DNA of 64,000 bases from Bradyrhizobium rifense (GCF_008123425.1 NZ_VSSS01000002.1:1-64000); one strand, 5' to 3'. Shown: positions 54,267-64,000, counted from the stretch's first letter. The notes: generated by a model from the letters alone, not told the origin. Numbers and translations: made by a program.

Positions 54267-54686
54267 ATGCCCAGATTCTTCTTCAATCACACCTCGCACG
54301 ACGACGTCAGCGTCGATAAAAGCGGCACGGTTTTTCCATCCCGGAGGACGCCTATCTCGACACCCTGCCGCGCTATCCTGGATATCGCATTCGAGAAGTT
54401 GCGGGATCGGGTTGATCCAGCCGAGGACGAGATCATCAGCGAAGGAGGTGTTCTGTTGGCGACCATTCCGTTCTCGGAAATGCTTCGGCCGCATCACAAG
54501 GGGCGCACCGAATCTCCAACGGAGCAATTGCTGGCGATCAGCGCGCGATTGATCGAGCGCAATCGAACCTTGCAGGCACAATTCAACGAGGAATTTGCCA
54601 GGACAGAAGCGTCGTTCAGGACGATCCGATCAAACCTGGTTCGGCTCGACGCGGCCTGTTCAACTTATTGGCCGCGGGCAAAATAG
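54267..54686 (+). CDS. DUF6894 protein with compensated frameshift
   Basis: 139 aa starting MPRFFFNHTSHDDVSVDKSG, the DUF6894 opening. Residues ~24-36 (PSRRTPISTP) do not fit the family, but the alternative frame there gives PEDAYLDT, the expected sequence, before the main frame resumes with CRAILDIAFEKLRDR and VLLATIPFSEMLRP. So two opposite indels, 30 bp apart, leave the frame open but scramble about 12 residues. It follows the Crp gene without a gap. Confidence 0.75.
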   Translation: MPRFFFNHTSHDDVSVDKSGTVFPSRRTPISTPCRAILDIAFEKLRDRVDPAEDEIISEGGVLLATIPFSEMLRPHHKGRTESPTEQLLAISARLIERNRTLQAQFNEEFARTEASFRTIRSNLVRLDAACSTYWPRAK

Positions 54687-54784
54687 ACGTTTCCCTTACG
54701 GCATCGCAACCGCGCATCGCTGGGGGCCACATGCGAGGAACGAAGGTGTTCCCGCGGAATTGGCTCCCCAGAAAGGAGCCCGCG

Positions 54785-55424
54785 ATGGCCGACGCGTCGA
54801 AATCATCCGCGCTGACCGCGCTGGCGCTCAGCTGCACGCTTAAGCCCGGCAGCAATCCTCATCGACCGACAAGCTCCTCGGAGAGATTTTGGCCGCGCTC
54901 GCTCGATACGACGTGGGAGGCAATCTCGTTCGTGTCGCGGACTTGAACATCAAGCCGGATGTCACCTCGGACGAAGGCGACGGCGACGACTGGCCTATGC
55001 TGCTGCGGAAGATTTTGACCTGCGACATTGTGAGCCTCGGCACTCTCCGATCTGGCTTGGCCAACCGTCGAGCGTTGCCAAGCGTATCCTGGAACGCATG
55101 GCTGCCTTCCTCGAAATGGCTGCCTTCCTCGAAGAAGCTGACGAGCGGAAGCGCATGCCCGCTTTCGGCAAGGTCGCGGTTGCTGCGGTTGTCGGCAATG
55201 AGGACGGTGCGCACCACTGTCACGCCGAGATGTTTCAGGCATTGAACGACGTCGGGTCCACTATTCCCGCGGGTGGCGGCACCTCCTGGGTCGGAGAAGC
55301 GATGGGATCCCCGACTACAGGGATCTCGCGACGCCATATGACAGGACCGTCCAGACCACCATGCGAACGCGGCCCACCTCGCGCGGCTGATGAAGGAAGC
55401 CAACTATCCCAGTCTGCCCTAGCC
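54785..55424 (+). pseudogene. flavodoxin-family NAD(P)H oxidoreductase, frameshifted
   Basis: ATG 54785 behind AAGGAG starts MADASKSSALTALALSCTLK, the flavin-binding first strand. The frame then changes near 54855 to LLGEILAALARYDVGGNLVR and VADLNIKP. Near 55040 it changes again to IWLGQPSSVAKRILERMAAF, then GKVAVAAVVGNEDGAHHCHA. An 18-bp tandem duplication in the Met-Ala-Ala-Phe-Leu-Glu segment adds six residues. Several indels make it non-functional. Confidence 0.8.
55098..55133 (+). repeat. 18-bp tandem duplication in the flavodoxin pseudogene
   Basis: ATGGCTGCCTTCCTCGAA occurs twice in a row (55098-55115 and 55116-55133). It keeps the frame but repeats MAAFLE, which the family has once. 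Confidence 0.9.
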
Positions 55425-55433
55425 TCGACCATG

Positions 55434-56120
55434 ATCATGGACATGCCTCTGCATCTGACCTGGCCTGATATCGCGTTGCGTCTTGCACTGACGATGGTTG
55501 CCGGCGCGATTATTGGCTTCAACCGTGGGGCACGGGGCCACGCCGCCGGCTTCCGATGATCCAGACCAATCTTGCTGCTGCCGATGGAGGGAAAGAACCC
55601 CGGCTCGTTCGCCGTCATGGACTTGATGTGCCTGCCCCTCGGCATTTTGACGGGCGTAAGTTTTATCGGCGGCGGTACGATCCTGAAAAAGGGGCGACCT
55701 TGTCACCGGGGTGACGTCCGCCGCCACATTGTGGCTGGTAACGGTGATCGGGCTTTGCCTCGGCGGCGGCCAACTCGCGCTCGGTATCGTCGCCACACTC
55801 CTAGGCGTTGCAACGCTATGGTTTTTGAAGATGGGTCGACGTCATCATTCCTCGTCAGCACCGCCGTGCTGCGTTGACGATCTCTTTCAACAAGGACTGG
55901 GGGGTCCTCGACGAACTACCGCGGCTTGCAGGCTCATTGCAATACCGGGCACGGTTTCAGGAGCAATCGTCAGGGCACAGACCCAACGATGACAGACTTT
56001 GTATTCGAGGTTTCATGGCGCCGCCCCGAGCAGTCGCAACCGCCGATCGAGTTGCTCCGTCTCATTGACCACCACTACAGCGTGTTCTCGTTCGAACTCA
56101 CAACCGAGAACGGTCGGTAG
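55434..56120 (+). pseudogene. MgtC/SapB-type membrane protein, frameshifted
   Basis: Pieces in several frames: MDMPLHLTWPDIALRLALTM, then VAGAIIGFNRGARGHAAGFR; then GKNPGSFAVMDLMCLPLGIL and GGGTILKKG; then VTSAATLWLVTVIGLCLGGG; and finally LLRLIDHHYSVFSFELTTE to TAG 56120. Together they give the MgtC membrane domain and the C-terminal cytoplasmic domain. MgtC proteins aid Mg2+-limited growth and survival. At least three indels. Confidence 0.8.
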
Positions 56121-56319
56121 CGCGACCAGGGCCAAGACGAAAGACCCGCCAGTCGAACCAACGGGCGGCCACTAGATGTCCTCCGCCTCCCGAGGGCTTA
56201 TCGGGGGTTACTCGGTCCAATCCAACCGACGAGCTATTCCTGACATTCCCACGGGCGATCGGATAGGAACGAAGCCGCCGGTGACCGCTTTTTAGTGCGA
56301 AGCGCACGAGGCAAATGCC

Positions 56320-56505
56320 ATGTCCACCTGGTACCAAGAGGACGTCGACGGTCCCCTGCTCGAGGAAACGATCCGCATCGCCTGGAACTATTTGCAGTGC
56401 TCGGGCGAAATTGAAGATCAAGACGAGACAGCCCGGATCCTCACCCGGAAGATCGGCCTCATGATGGAGCAGGGTCAACGCAATCGTCTCGTGCTGTCGC
56501 CATAG
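56320..56505 (+). CDS. small protein (61 aa)
   Basis: MSTWYQEDVDGPLLEETIRI, then AWNYLQCSGEIEDQDETARI and LTRKIGLMMEQGQRNRLVLS. Acidic, helical, one Cys. Similar short proteins (with an L-x-x-T-x-x-I-A-W-x-Y-L motif) occur in Bradyrhizobium. Plausible ribosome-binding site only. Function unknown. Confidence 0.62.
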   Translation: MSTWYQEDVDGPLLEETIRIAWNYLQCSGEIEDQDETARILTRKIGLMMEQGQRNRLVLSP

Positions 56506-56706
56506 CCGCCTTTCAGCGATACAGGAAGACACGTACGATCGAGGCGGCCTAGCTCTATCCAAGAGCCGGGCATTCCTTCGAGAACATTTGGTTCGAATTA
56601 GGAAGGCTGTTCGACTGCAGCCCGTTGTGCGGAGACACGACGCAGAGACATGAAGGTATGCGAAGGTATGCGACGCTCGTGTGCGGGGCAGGATGCCGAC
56701 GGACCG

Positions 56707-58050
56707 TCAGACCCGCCCCGAGCCGGTCACGCGCCATACGGTGTTGCCGACATCATCGGCAATAAGCAGCGCGCCGGATTTGTCGATCGCCAATCCGACC
56801 GGGCGCCCACGCGACTTCTCGTCCGGACTCAGGAAACCCGTGACGACGTCCTGGGCTGGTCCGTTCGGATGGCCGTCGGTAAAGGGGACGAACACGACCT
56901 TGTATCCATTGAGCTGAGGCCGATCCCAGCTGCCATGTTCGCCGACGAAAGCGCCGCCCCGGTAGGCCGCCGGCAGAGCGTCACCGGTATAGAACGCCAG
57001 GCCGAGCGGAGCGACGTGCGAGCTCAGCGCATAGTCCGGCGCGATCGCCTTCGCGACGAGATCCGGACGCTGCGGCTGGACGCGCGGATCGACATGCTGG
57101 CCGTAGTAACTGTAGGGCCAGCCGTAGAACGCGCCATCCTTCACCGAAGTGAGGTAATCCGGCACGAGATTCGGCCCGATCTCGTCGCGTTCGTTGATGA
57201 CGGCCCAGAGCGCGTGGCTCTGCGGTTCCCAGCTCAGGCCGTTGGGATTACGCAAGCCACTGGCGAAGATCCGCGATCGTCCGGTGGCTCGATCGACCTC
57301 CCAGATCGCGGCGCGGTTCTTTTCCGCCTCGATGCCGTTCTCGGTGATGTTGCTGTTGGAGCCGACGCCGACATAGAGCCGTGAGCCGTCCGGGCTCGCC
57401 ACCAGGCTCTTGGTCCAGTGATGGTCGATGGGACCGCCCGGAAGCTGGGTTAGCGTCACGCCCGGCGCAGTTATCTTGGTGTCGCCCCAATTGTAGGGAT
57501 AGCGGACGATCGCGTCGGTGTTGGCGACGTAGAGGTCGTTGCCGACAAGAGAAACGCCGAACGGCGACTTGAGATGATCGAGGAAGACGCTTTGCACCGC
57601 GGGCTTGCCGTCGCTGGCGGCGCGTAGCAGCGTGATACGGTTGCTCTCGCCGGTGTCGCCGCCCGAGGTTGCCCAGGACTCGACCCATTTCATGATGAAA
57701 TCCTTCGGGCGCTTGATCGGCTCGGTGCCGGGCGCCTTGGATTCGACCACCAGGATGTCGCCGTTCGGAAGCACGTAGAGTGATCGCGGGTGCTGCAAGC
57801 CGGTCGCAAACGCCGTGATCTGCAGGCCGTCAGGCACGCTTGGCTTCTCGCCTTCCTTCCAGCCGACCACCGAAGCCACGTGCATCGGCGGCAGAAGATA
57901 CTGCTCCTGGGCCGGCAAATCCGGCTTCGCGCCAATCTGTGTCTTCGGATCCGGTGCCGTCTCGTTGCAGCCGGCGAGGCCGAGCGCGATGACGAGACAT
58001 CCGGCAAAGCCGGAGGTTTGCGTTCCGGGCCGACGAGGACTCATGCGCAT
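56707..58050 (-). CDS. PQQ-type sugar/L-sorbosone dehydrogenase lipoprotein
   Basis: 447 aa. The start at ATG 58050 shares a base with the stop of the DUF2231 gene (TGATG), so the two are coupled. A lipoprotein signal ends in LGLAGC. The beta-propeller body ([33 protein letters not shown], then [56 protein letters not shown]) is the soluble glucose/sorbosone dehydrogenase family. These oxidise sugars or aldehydes in the periplasm using PQQ; substrate unknown. Confidence 0.9.
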   Translation of the reverse strand: MRMSPRRPGTQTSGFAGCLVIALGLAGCNETAPDPKTQIGAKPDLPAQEQYLLPPMHVASVVGWKEGEKPSVPDGLQITAFATGLQHPRSLYVLPNGDILVVESKAPGTEPIKRPKDFIMKWVESWATSGGDTGESNRITLLRAASDGKPAVQSVFLDHLKSPFGVSLVGNDLYVANTDAIVRYPYNWGDTKITAPGVTLTQLPGGPIDHHWTKSLVASPDGSRLYVGVGSNSNITENGIEAEKNRAAIWEVDRATGRSRIFASGLRNPNGLSWEPQSHALWAVINERDEIGPNLVPDYLTSVKDGAFYGWPYSYYGQHVDPRVQPQRPDLVAKAIAPDYALSSHVAPLGLAFYTGDALPAAYRGGAFVGEHGSWDRPQLNGYKVVFVPFTDGHPNGPAQDVVTGFLSPDEKSRGRPVGLAIDKSGALLIADDVGNTVWRVTGSGRV

Positions 58051-58523
58051 CAATCCGCTACTCCCACATGATGGCGATAGACCATGCTCCAGCCGAACCA
58101 TCCCGTGAACAGCATCACGACGACGGTCAGGGCAGAGAGAATCAGGCCGGTCGGGACCACCGACGTCCAGGCGTCGCGGCTATGGACGAACGCGTTGAAC
58201 AGCGCCAGCAGTAACACGATCACGTTGCCAGTTATATGATACCAGGCCGGCGTGAGACTGCGGATCAAGCGATTGCCGAAGAAGTCGATCAGACCGGCAA
58301 TTGCCGCGAGCGCACCCATGACCAATCCCGCGAACAGGAGCCATGCCGAGAAATCTGCCCACATCATTTCGGCCGTGCTCCAATAGGCCAGGTCGGTCAA
58401 CAGCGCACCGACAAAGCAGGCAATCGGAAACGGCACAAGCATGGGATGAATGGGATGCTTGGCGATCCGGGCGGTCGAAGCCGGATTCGCCGTGTCGGTC
58501 GTAGCTGGAATGACGTCATCCAT
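58050..58523 (-). CDS. DUF2231 membrane protein
   Basis: 157 aa from ATG 58523 (GGAGG upstream). [20 protein letters not shown] is the DUF2231 signature; four membrane helices follow ([20 protein letters not shown] ... [57 protein letters not shown]). It is often paired with sorbosone dehydrogenase-type lipoproteins, as here, and may pass electrons or anchor it. EcfG-type promoter 24 bp upstream. Confidence 0.9.
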   Translation of the reverse strand: MDDVIPATTDTANPASTARIAKHPIHPMLVPFPIACFVGALLTDLAYWSTAEMMWADFSAWLLFAGLVMGALAAIAGLIDFFGNRLIRSLTPAWYHITGNVIVLLLALFNAFVHSRDAWTSVVPTGLILSALTVVVMLFTGWFGWSMVYRHHVGVAD

Positions 58524-58546
58524 CGCAAACCTCCAGATGCCGCCTC

Positions 58547-58571
58547 AACCGTCCGACGTTGCCGGGGTTCC
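58547..58571 (-). promoter_or_regulatory. EcfG-type promoter (GGAAC-N16-GGTT)
   Basis: Minus strand GGAAC (58571-58567), 16 bp, GGTT (58550-58547), 24 bp before the DUF2231 start. Confidence 0.68.
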
Positions 58572-58666
58572 TATTCGGCCGAAGCGGTAGCGCGACGCGG
58601 GTTAGGAACAAAGCGATGCACGGTGCATCACACAGCGCTTCGCCGCTGCATCAAGGAAAGCCAATC

Positions 58667-58813
58667 ATGGTACGTGAAGGTCCAGCCGAACCGCCGCCTG
58701 CCAACGTCTCCGAAACGACAGAAGCCAGGCGCGCGCGTCCCTATGGCATGGCGTTGACGGCACTGATCGTTGCGGTCGTTGTCATTATCGTTGTCTATCT
58801 CGTCATGAGATAG
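58667..58813 (+). CDS. small membrane protein (48 aa)
   Basis: ATG 58667 follows AAGGAAAG. A polar N-terminus (MVREGPAEPPPANVSETTEA) leads to a single transmembrane helix (ALTALIVAVVVIIVVYLVMR) at the end. Unknown function. The region 58814-59028 downstream holds nothing recognisable. Confidence 0.7.
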   Translation: MVREGPAEPPPANVSETTEARRARPYGMALTALIVAVVVIIVVYLVMR

Positions 58814-59028
58814 CTCGACGGCAGCCGCCAGCTACCTGCTGGGGTAGTTTTCGCTGTTTTAGCAGCGCGTCTATGGCGAAGAGTTCCTTACCATGACCCG
58901 CGTACGCCATCTCGGGCGAAAATGGGCCGGCTCGACACCCTTCCCGCCGTTCCCCGGGCAGTGATTCATCGCGGGACCGAGACATGTCTTGTAACACGCA
59001 AGGCACGTCCCGATGCACCGATTCATCT

Positions 59029-59207
59029 GTTAGGACACTGCCATCGCCGGATCCTCACGCCGCACCGCGCCTTGTGTGCCGCCCTCCTTGACTTCCTCGA
59101 TGATCTTGGCGCTGAAGGCGTCCAGATCTCCGGGATTGCGGGATGTCAGGACTCCCTGATCGACCACTTGTTGTGAGGATTGCGATCTTCTTGCCATTCA
59201 ATTCCAT
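59029..59207 (-). pseudogene. DJ-1/PfpI paralogue with large internal deletion
   Basis: It starts MELNGKKIAILTT, matching the opening of the intact DJ-1 at 32563, and jumps directly to VVDQGVLTSRNPGDLDAFSA and KIIEEVKEGGTQ, its last ~40 residues. About 120 residues, including the Cys nucleophile, are missing, and the joint shifts the frame. Confidence 0.82.
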
Positions 59208-59695
59208 GATCTCTCCATCGACTATCCGCTGTTGGCGGGGCCGATCCTTGACCGCTCCTGCAGAGTAGGTCTCGCGCAAGGGTTGACCAGGCTTTCGCGA
59301 AGACCTGCCTGAGATAGCGAAGCCCGGTGGACGTCAGGCGGGAGTCACTGACCTCTCCTTTGGCGATTTCGGCTTCGAGGAATGCCTCGAGCTCGGGAGC
59401 GCACGCTCGAATCTCCCGGTCGCGCCCATCAGCTCGCAGGTTTCCCTGATCCGCTCGATCGGCCGTTCCAGAATGTTGATCAGAACCATTCAGCTCAAAT
59501 CGTCGCCCGTGCGGGCTCCGAAGACGACGACGCCAAGACGACGGAACGTGCCGTCGTGGGTTCCGGATCGATGGGAGCCCCGCGCATAATGGGACGTTCC
59601 GTTTCTGCAGCCCGCTCCTCTCGCCCAACCTACCGCTTCGCAAAAATTATCGAAGCCGCAAGGTTCCGTTTCGCCAGCAAGCGCGTTTATGGAAC
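59208..59695. other. region with a possible degraded reading frame
   Basis: On the minus strand, VLINILERPIERIRETCELM and, in another frame, ACAPELEAFLEAEIAKGEVS look protein-like but break up quickly and match nothing I recognise. Confidence 0.35.
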
Positions 59696-60907
59696 ATGAC
59701 CCGCCGCAAAGAACCAAAGCAAGCCGCCGCATCGCTCCTCTGGCCGTTGCTTGCATTGAACTTCTTCATGGCGGACATGCAGTCCGGGATCGGACCGTTC
59801 GTCGGTGTGTTTCTGCAGAGTCACGGCTGGACCACCGGATTGATAGGAACCGCCCTGACGATCGGAAATGTCGCGGGAATGCTGATCACCACGCCGGTCG
59901 GCGGATTCATCGATACGACGGATCATAAGCGGGCGTGGGTCATCGTCCCAGGCGTCGCCGTAGTGATGGCATCGGCGATCATCCTCGTCTCGCAGCAATT
60001 CTGGGCTGTCGCGCTGTCTCAGATTGCGACGTCGGTGGCAGGAGCTGCAATCGTTCCAGCTGTCACCGGCATCACTCTCGGCATGGTCAAGCAACGCGGT
60101 TTCAACCGTCAGAATGGCCGCAATCAGGCCTTTAATCATGCGGGCAACATGATCGGCGCGGCAGCGTCCGGCTACCTCGGCTGGCGATACGGCTATGTCG
60201 CGGTCTTTCTGCTCGCGGCGGTTTTTGGCCTGATGACAATTGCGAGCGTTCTGCTCATTCCAGCGGATACCATCGACCACCGCGCAGCGCGCGGCAAGGA
60301 AGACGATCCCGAAAGCCAGCCCAGCGGATTTAGCGTGCTCGTCAAGCACAAGCCGCTGCTGGTGCTGGCTCTGGCTCTGGCATTGTTTCATCTGGGCAAT
60401 GCTGCAATTGTACCGCTCTACGGCCTCGCCGCGGTAGCCGACGGACTTATGAACGGCCCGGGCGTGGTCGCTGCCACGATCGTGGTGGCCCAGGGTGTCA
60501 TGATCGTCACGTCCATCGTCGGCATGCACGCCGCGGAGCGTCGGAACTTTTGGCCGGTGCTGCTGGTCTCCTTCCTCGCCCTGCCCATCCGTGGCGTCCT
60601 CGCCGTCTTCCTCTCCGGCTGGTGGGGCGTGCTGCCCGTGCAAATCCTCGACGGCATTGGCGCGGGTTTGCAGAGCGTGGCGGTGCCCGGAATTGTGGCC
60701 CGTACGCTCAACGGAACTGGCCGGGTGAATCTCGGTCAGGGGGCGGTCATCACAATCCAGGGGATGGGCGCGTCGTTCAGTCCGGCACTCGGTGGCTGGA
60801 TCGCTCAATGGGTCGGCTACCAATTGGCATTCCTGATCCTCGGCGGGTTCGGCCTGCTCTCGATCGCGCTCTGGATCTCGCTCCGTGCCGTCGTCAACAA
60901 ATATTGA
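59696..60907 (+). CDS. MFS transporter
   Basis: 403 aa from ATG 59696. Twelve hydrophobic segments, with the first-half motif [20 protein letters not shown] and a cytoplasmic loop containing DTTDHKRA. The second half has a matching [20 protein letters not shown] region. No resistance or sugar-specific signature, so the substrate is unknown. Drug or organic-anion export is likely from the general family pattern. Confidence 0.88.
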   Translation: MTRRKEPKQAAASLLWPLLALNFFMADMQSGIGPFVGVFLQSHGWTTGLIGTALTIGNVAGMLITTPVGGFIDTTDHKRAWVIVPGVAVVMASAIILVSQQFWAVALSQIATSVAGAAIVPAVTGITLGMVKQRGFNRQNGRNQAFNHAGNMIGAAASGYLGWRYGYVAVFLLAAVFGLMTIASVLLIPADTIDHRAARGKEDDPESQPSGFSVLVKHKPLLVLALALALFHLGNAAIVPLYGLAAVADGLMNGPGVVAATIVVAQGVMIVTSIVGMHAAERRNFWPVLLVSFLALPIRGVLAVFLSGWWGVLPVQILDGIGAGLQSVAVPGIVARTLNGTGRVNLGQGAVITIQGMGASFSPALGGWIAQWVGYQLAFLILGGFGLLSIALWISLRAVVNKY

Positions 60908-61221
60908 AATCTGAGCATGATATGGCCGTGTTCGACCCGATTCGGCCTAGCAACGATTCGAGCCAGCACGAGTTGACCGGCTTCACAGCAAAATGAACTC
61001 GCGATGAAAGATGCACCGGCCGCCAACGACCTCGCGTGCCGCCTGATCGCAACCGGCGCGCGGCCAACATCTTCGGTCGGCCAATCGGATTCCATCTTGC
61101 TCGCGAGGATCAGCCACGCTTCAGCGGCATCCTGAAGCTTCTTCTTGCGGCGGCCAATATCGTGCTCAGCCTGCGCCAGCTTCTCGGCTGCTTTTTCCCG
61201 GCAATCTGCTGCGGTGAACAT
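60817..61221 (-). CDS. small helical protein with probably extended 3' end
   Basis: The meaningful part is at the N-terminus: [20 protein letters not shown], then [20 protein letters not shown], a two-helix unit with Cys in the first and Trp in the second, like other small proteins in this window. The frame then runs on over the antisense of the MFS gene end, so the original stop is probably lost or the frame is shifted. Confidence 0.5.
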   Translation of the reverse strand: MFTAADCREKAAEKLAQAEHDIGRRKKKLQDAAEAWLILASKMESDWPTEDVGRAPVAIRRHARSLAAGASFIASSFCCEAGQLVLARIVARPNRVEHGHIMLRFQYLLTTARSEIQSAIESRPNPPRIRNANW

Positions 61222-61267
61222 GGCCCGATCTGATCACGCTCGACGACAGAACACCTTTTGCCGATGA

Positions 61268-61660
61268 CTGCGCAAAGGCACCCGTGAGCATCCGCGATGG
61301 ATCGTATGCGTGTTCAATAACCAGGATCTCAATGAAGTCACCTGGGAACAGCGCGTCATGGGGGCAACCCGAAATTCGAGGCCCTCCCAAGGACATTCCC
61401 AACTTCGCCTACGCCAAGTTCGGCGAGATGCTCGGATTCCAAGGGATCTTCGTGGATTCTCCGGACCGTCCGGCGTCCGCCTGGCAGGAAACGCTTTCAA
61501 GCGATCGGCCTGTCGTTTTGGAAGTGAAAATCGATCCGAACGTGGCACTGCTTCCCCGCACGTCACGCACAAGGAAGCTCGCTCCTTCATGTCGGCGATG
61601 GCAAAGGGCGACCGAGGCGCGGGCCGCGTGATCGGTGACACCGCAAGATGTCGATGGACT
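61268..61660 (+). pseudogene. TPP enzyme C-terminal fragment, frameshifted
   Basis: The frame reads WIVCVFNNQDLNEVTWEQRV, followed by changes of frame to GEMLGFQGIFVDSPDRPAS and PVVLEVKIDPNVALLP, then VTHKEARSFMSAMAKGDRG. These match the last ~130 residues of the TPP enzyme at 20917 (FNNEDLNQVTWEQR ... VFEVKTDPEVPPLP-like). The TPP-binding and N-terminal domains are absent. Confidence 0.8.
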
Positions 61661-61773
61661 GTTCGGAAACACCGACCGATGCCGACCGACCGACTCTAAG
61701 CCACCTGACGGCAGGCAACCTTTGTCACCGGGCTCACTTCGGCCACCGATAACGTCTGATTTGGGAGGCCGCG

Positions 61774-61862
61774 ATGTACGCGCCGTTTCGCGGGAGACGC
61801 GGCTTGGAAAGTCATTCCCGACCGAGGTGGAGATCTGGCGGCTGTACTCATGGATGGCGTGA
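61774..61862 (+). pseudogene. MYALF-type small protein, degraded copy
   Basis: Starts MYAPF in one frame and continues RETRLGKSFPTEVEIWR in the other, matching the 8306 and 30874 proteins (LSKEFPTEEEVW and GNPFATEKEVW). One indel near 61795 breaks it, and the second half is gone. Confidence 0.65.
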
Positions 61863-61884
61863 TGCTCGGCGCATTCTCTCAATA

Positions 61885-63468
61885 CTAATGGGCAGATTTC
61901 GCACCGACGTTCCGACTGACAGTACGCAACGTCAGGGCCAACGGCACCATCACTACGGCGATCACGCCCAGCGCAACAAATACGTCGATATAAGCAAGGA
62001 GTGTCGCTTGGCTTTGCACCATCTCATTGACGATCGCCATGCTGGTTCCGGATGAGCTGCCGGTGGCCGCGCGCCCATTCAAATATCCCTGTATGCGGCC
62101 CAGCGTATCGTTATAAATCGGATTCCAGGAGCCGATATGTTCGATCAGACGGCTCTGATGAAACGGCTCGCGCCGAGCCAGCACCGTCTGACTGAGTGCC
62201 ACGCCCATTGATCCGCCGAAATTTCGCGCAAGATTGATTAGCGCCGAGGCCTGATCGGTTTTCGACGGCGGAATGCCGTCGTAGGATGCGGTCGTGATCG
62301 GAATGAAGATAAGTGGCAACCCGATCCCGAGATAGATTCGCGACCAGGCGAAGTACCAGTAATCTGCATTAGAGGTAACGCGAAGCAGGTCAACCATCGC
62401 GTAACAAGCTATCGCCGCCCCAGCGGCGATCAGGTATCGCGGCTGAACGAACCCAAGACGACCAACCACCACCATCATCAACATCGTTACCGCGCCTCCC
62501 GGCGAGATGGCAAGACCAGCCAGCGTGGCGGTGTAACCGAATTCCTCCTGCAACAGTTGCGGCATAATTTGCGTCGTCGCGATCAACAGCGCGCCCGTCA
62601 TTAGCATAATGACAAAGCAGGTGCCGAATTGGCGTCCGGTCAGCATCTTGATGTCGATGAGTGGTTGGCGCCGGTTGAGCTCCCACGGGATGAACAGCAG
62701 CAGCGCGGTGGCGGATATCGCCGCAAACGTCACGATAAACCTCGAGTCGAACCAGTCGTCGATCTGGCCACGGTCAAGAACCACCTCCAGGCCACCGAGA
62801 AAAATTACGATCAGCAGAAATCCAACGAAATCAAAGTCGAGGCCCCTGGTCCAGAGCCGCTCACGCTCTTTTTTCTTATTGGGCGAACTGGGAACATTCA
62901 CGGAGATCAGCACGAGCGAGATCAGTCCGACGGGCACATTGATGAGAAAGCACCAGTGCCAGGACAGATTGTCGCTCAACCAGCCGCCAAGCGTCGGCCC
63001 GACTGCCGGCGCGACGACGACGGCGATGCCGTAAAGCGCAAACCCCTGGCTCCGCTTCGCAGGTGGGAAGGCCGCCGCCAGAATGGATTGCGCCACCGGC
63101 GTCATGCCGCCGCCAGCCAGCCCCTGGACCACGCGGAAGACCAGCAAAGCCTGCAGATTCCACGCGAAGCCGCAAAGTAGAGAGCTCACCGTGAACAACG
63201 CAATGCAAACCAGAAAGAAGTTCTTGCGGCCGAACATCTCGGCGATCCAGCCGCTGGCGCACAGGACGATGGAGTTGGCCACCAGATAAGTAGTAATGAC
63301 CCACGAAGCCTCGTCGCTGCTGACGGCAAGGCCGCCCGATATGTAACGCAGAGCGACGTTGGCGATGGTGGTGTCGAGGACTTCCATGAAGGTTGCGATC
63401 GCAACCAGGATGGCGATGATCCAGGGGTTCGCGTTGCCGTATTCGCCCTTATCTGATGCGTCAGGCAT
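61885..63468 (-). CDS. DHA2-family multidrug MFS exporter (EmrB-like)
   Basis: 527 aa from ATG 63468. Fourteen membrane helices; motif A region WIAEMFGRKNFFLVCIALFT, motif C GIAVVVAPAVGPTLGGWLSD, and the DHA2 opening FMEVLDTTIANVALRYISGG. The upstream gene on the same strand encodes the EmrA-type adaptor, so the pair should export lipophilic compounds across both membranes with an outer-membrane channel. Confidence 0.92.
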   Translation of the reverse strand: MPDASDKGEYGNANPWIIAILVAIATFMEVLDTTIANVALRYISGGLAVSSDEASWVITTYLVANSIVLCASGWIAEMFGRKNFFLVCIALFTVSSLLCGFAWNLQALLVFRVVQGLAGGGMTPVAQSILAAAFPPAKRSQGFALYGIAVVVAPAVGPTLGGWLSDNLSWHWCFLINVPVGLISLVLISVNVPSSPNKKKERERLWTRGLDFDFVGFLLIVIFLGGLEVVLDRGQIDDWFDSRFIVTFAAISATALLLFIPWELNRRQPLIDIKMLTGRQFGTCFVIMLMTGALLIATTQIMPQLLQEEFGYTATLAGLAISPGGAVTMLMMVVVGRLGFVQPRYLIAAGAAIACYAMVDLLRVTSNADYWYFAWSRIYLGIGLPLIFIPITTASYDGIPPSKTDQASALINLARNFGGSMGVALSQTVLARREPFHQSRLIEHIGSWNPIYNDTLGRIQGYLNGRAATGSSSGTSMAIVNEMVQSQATLLAYIDVFVALGVIAVVMVPLALTLRTVSRNVGAKSAH

Positions 63469-63482
63469 TTGCCGCGATCCGC

Positions 63483-64000
63483 TCAGGGACGGACGGTGAC
63501 GGTGGGAACGACTGACATGCCCGGTCCCAGTTCAACGTCTGGACGCTGGTTGAAGGTGATCTTCACCGGCACGCGCTGCACTACTTTCACATAGTTGCCC
63601 GTAGCGTTTTCGGCCGGCAAAAGACTGAACGCGGTTCCGCTACCCGCCTGAACGCTGTTGACCTGGCCAGGGAAGTTGCGGCCCCCGAACGCGTCAATCC
63701 TAATGTCGACGGGCTGTCCGACGCGCATGTCGGCGAGCTGCGATTCCTTGAAATTGGCCGTCACCCAGATGTCGAGCGGCACCACGATCATGATCGCTTG
63801 TCCCGGCGTAGCCAGGGCGCCGACAGCCCCCGTCAGTTTCGTCACGCGCCCGTCGACGGTTGCGCGCAGTTCGGTTCGCTGCAGATCGGCGTCAGCGCGA
63901 TCCTTCTGTGCCTTGGATTGATCGAGTTGCGCCGCTGCACCGACCTTTTGCGCGTTCAGGACATCGATCTGCCGTTCGGCCGACACCTTGGCCGCGGTTG
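63483..64000 (-). CDS. HlyD/EmrA-type membrane fusion protein, partial
   Basis: The frame enters from the right edge and ends at 63483. Visible: part of the coiled-coil hairpin (VLNAQKVGAAAQLDQSKAQK), the second lipoyl half (LRATVDGRVTKLTGAVGALA), and the beta-barrel domain (IWVTANFKESQLADMRVGQP, then VDIRIDAFGGRNFPGQVNSV). It links the EmrB pump (14 bp downstream) to an outer-membrane factor. The N-terminus, with the membrane anchor, lies outside the window. Confidence 0.92.
   Translation of the reverse strand, partial: TAAKVSAERQIDVLNAQKVGAAAQLDQSKAQKDRADADLQRTELRATVDGRVTKLTGAVGALATPGQAIMIVVPLDIWVTANFKESQLADMRVGQPVDIRIDAFGGRNFPGQVNSVQAGSGTAFSLLPAENATGNYVKVVQRVPVKITFNQRPDVELGPGMSVVPTVTVRP

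Noticed and set aside
56098..56562. Minus-strand frame opposite the 56320 gene
   Set aside because: No recognisable motif, poor composition, and it covers the MgtC remnant end antisense.
58592..58620. GGAAC before the 48-aa membrane protein as an EcfG site
   Set aside because: The -10 position reads CATC, so it does not fit.

Overview
The window is high-GC DNA from an alphaproteobacterium, most likely Bradyrhizobium or a close relative in the Nitrobacteraceae. The evidence is a ROSE-type RNA thermometer in front of a small heat-shock gene, many promoter-like sites of the EcfG general stress response type, and many short lineage-typical proteins (DUF2934, DUF2171, DUF4142, DUF1236, DUF6894). 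No rRNA, complete tRNA, CRISPR array or insertion sequence was recognised.

Layout. 1-4.7 kb: a CYTH protein running off the left edge, fragments of a cytochrome c and an AraC regulator, then a serine recombinase whose 3' end lies on a tRNA-Arg-like 3' fragment (a probable integration scar). 4.7-13.6 kb: secreted and very small stress-type proteins mixed with remnants of a Cys/Met lyase, an NRAMP-like transporter, a SemiSWEET and an isochorismatase-family hydrolase. 14-18 kb: a complete molybdenum aldehyde oxidoreductase operon (paoABC). 18-34 kb: a stress and detoxification block with a PAP2 phosphatase (broken), SDR enzymes, DUF4142, a TPP enzyme, a CDF transporter, an FMN reductase, a cysteine hydrolase, a UvrA paralogue (frameshifted), DJ-1/PfpI and two PPC/DUF296 proteins. 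34-37 kb: two Hsp20 genes, the first behind a probable RpoH promoter and ROSE element, then PRC-barrel and response-regulator genes. 37-43.8 kb: a CopG regulator with a polyhydroxybutyrate-depolymerase-like esterase, a glycosyltransferase, a ligD remnant and DUF1236 proteins. 44-49.3 kb: a debris field (DUF305, FdhF/YdeP, DUF763, DUF72, AlkB) plus a Nudix fusion. 49.3-56 kb: a large CheB-CheR-HWE histidine kinase, a Crp/Fnr regulator, DUF6894, and flavodoxin and MgtC pseudogenes. 56-64 kb: a PQQ-type sugar dehydrogenase with a DUF2231 protein, an MFS transporter, and an EmrB/EmrA-type efflux pair cut by the right edge.

Two patterns tie it together. First, eleven sites fit GGAAC-N16/17-NGTT (one with GGAAA), correctly oriented in front of genes, so much of the window may be one general-stress regulon. 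Second, about two dozen genes are broken by single-base indels, nonsense codons or internal deletions, and several of these have an intact paralogue elsewhere in the window. The region looks like a redundant stress-gene island undergoing decay, although assembly errors could explain some of the lone one-base frameshifts.
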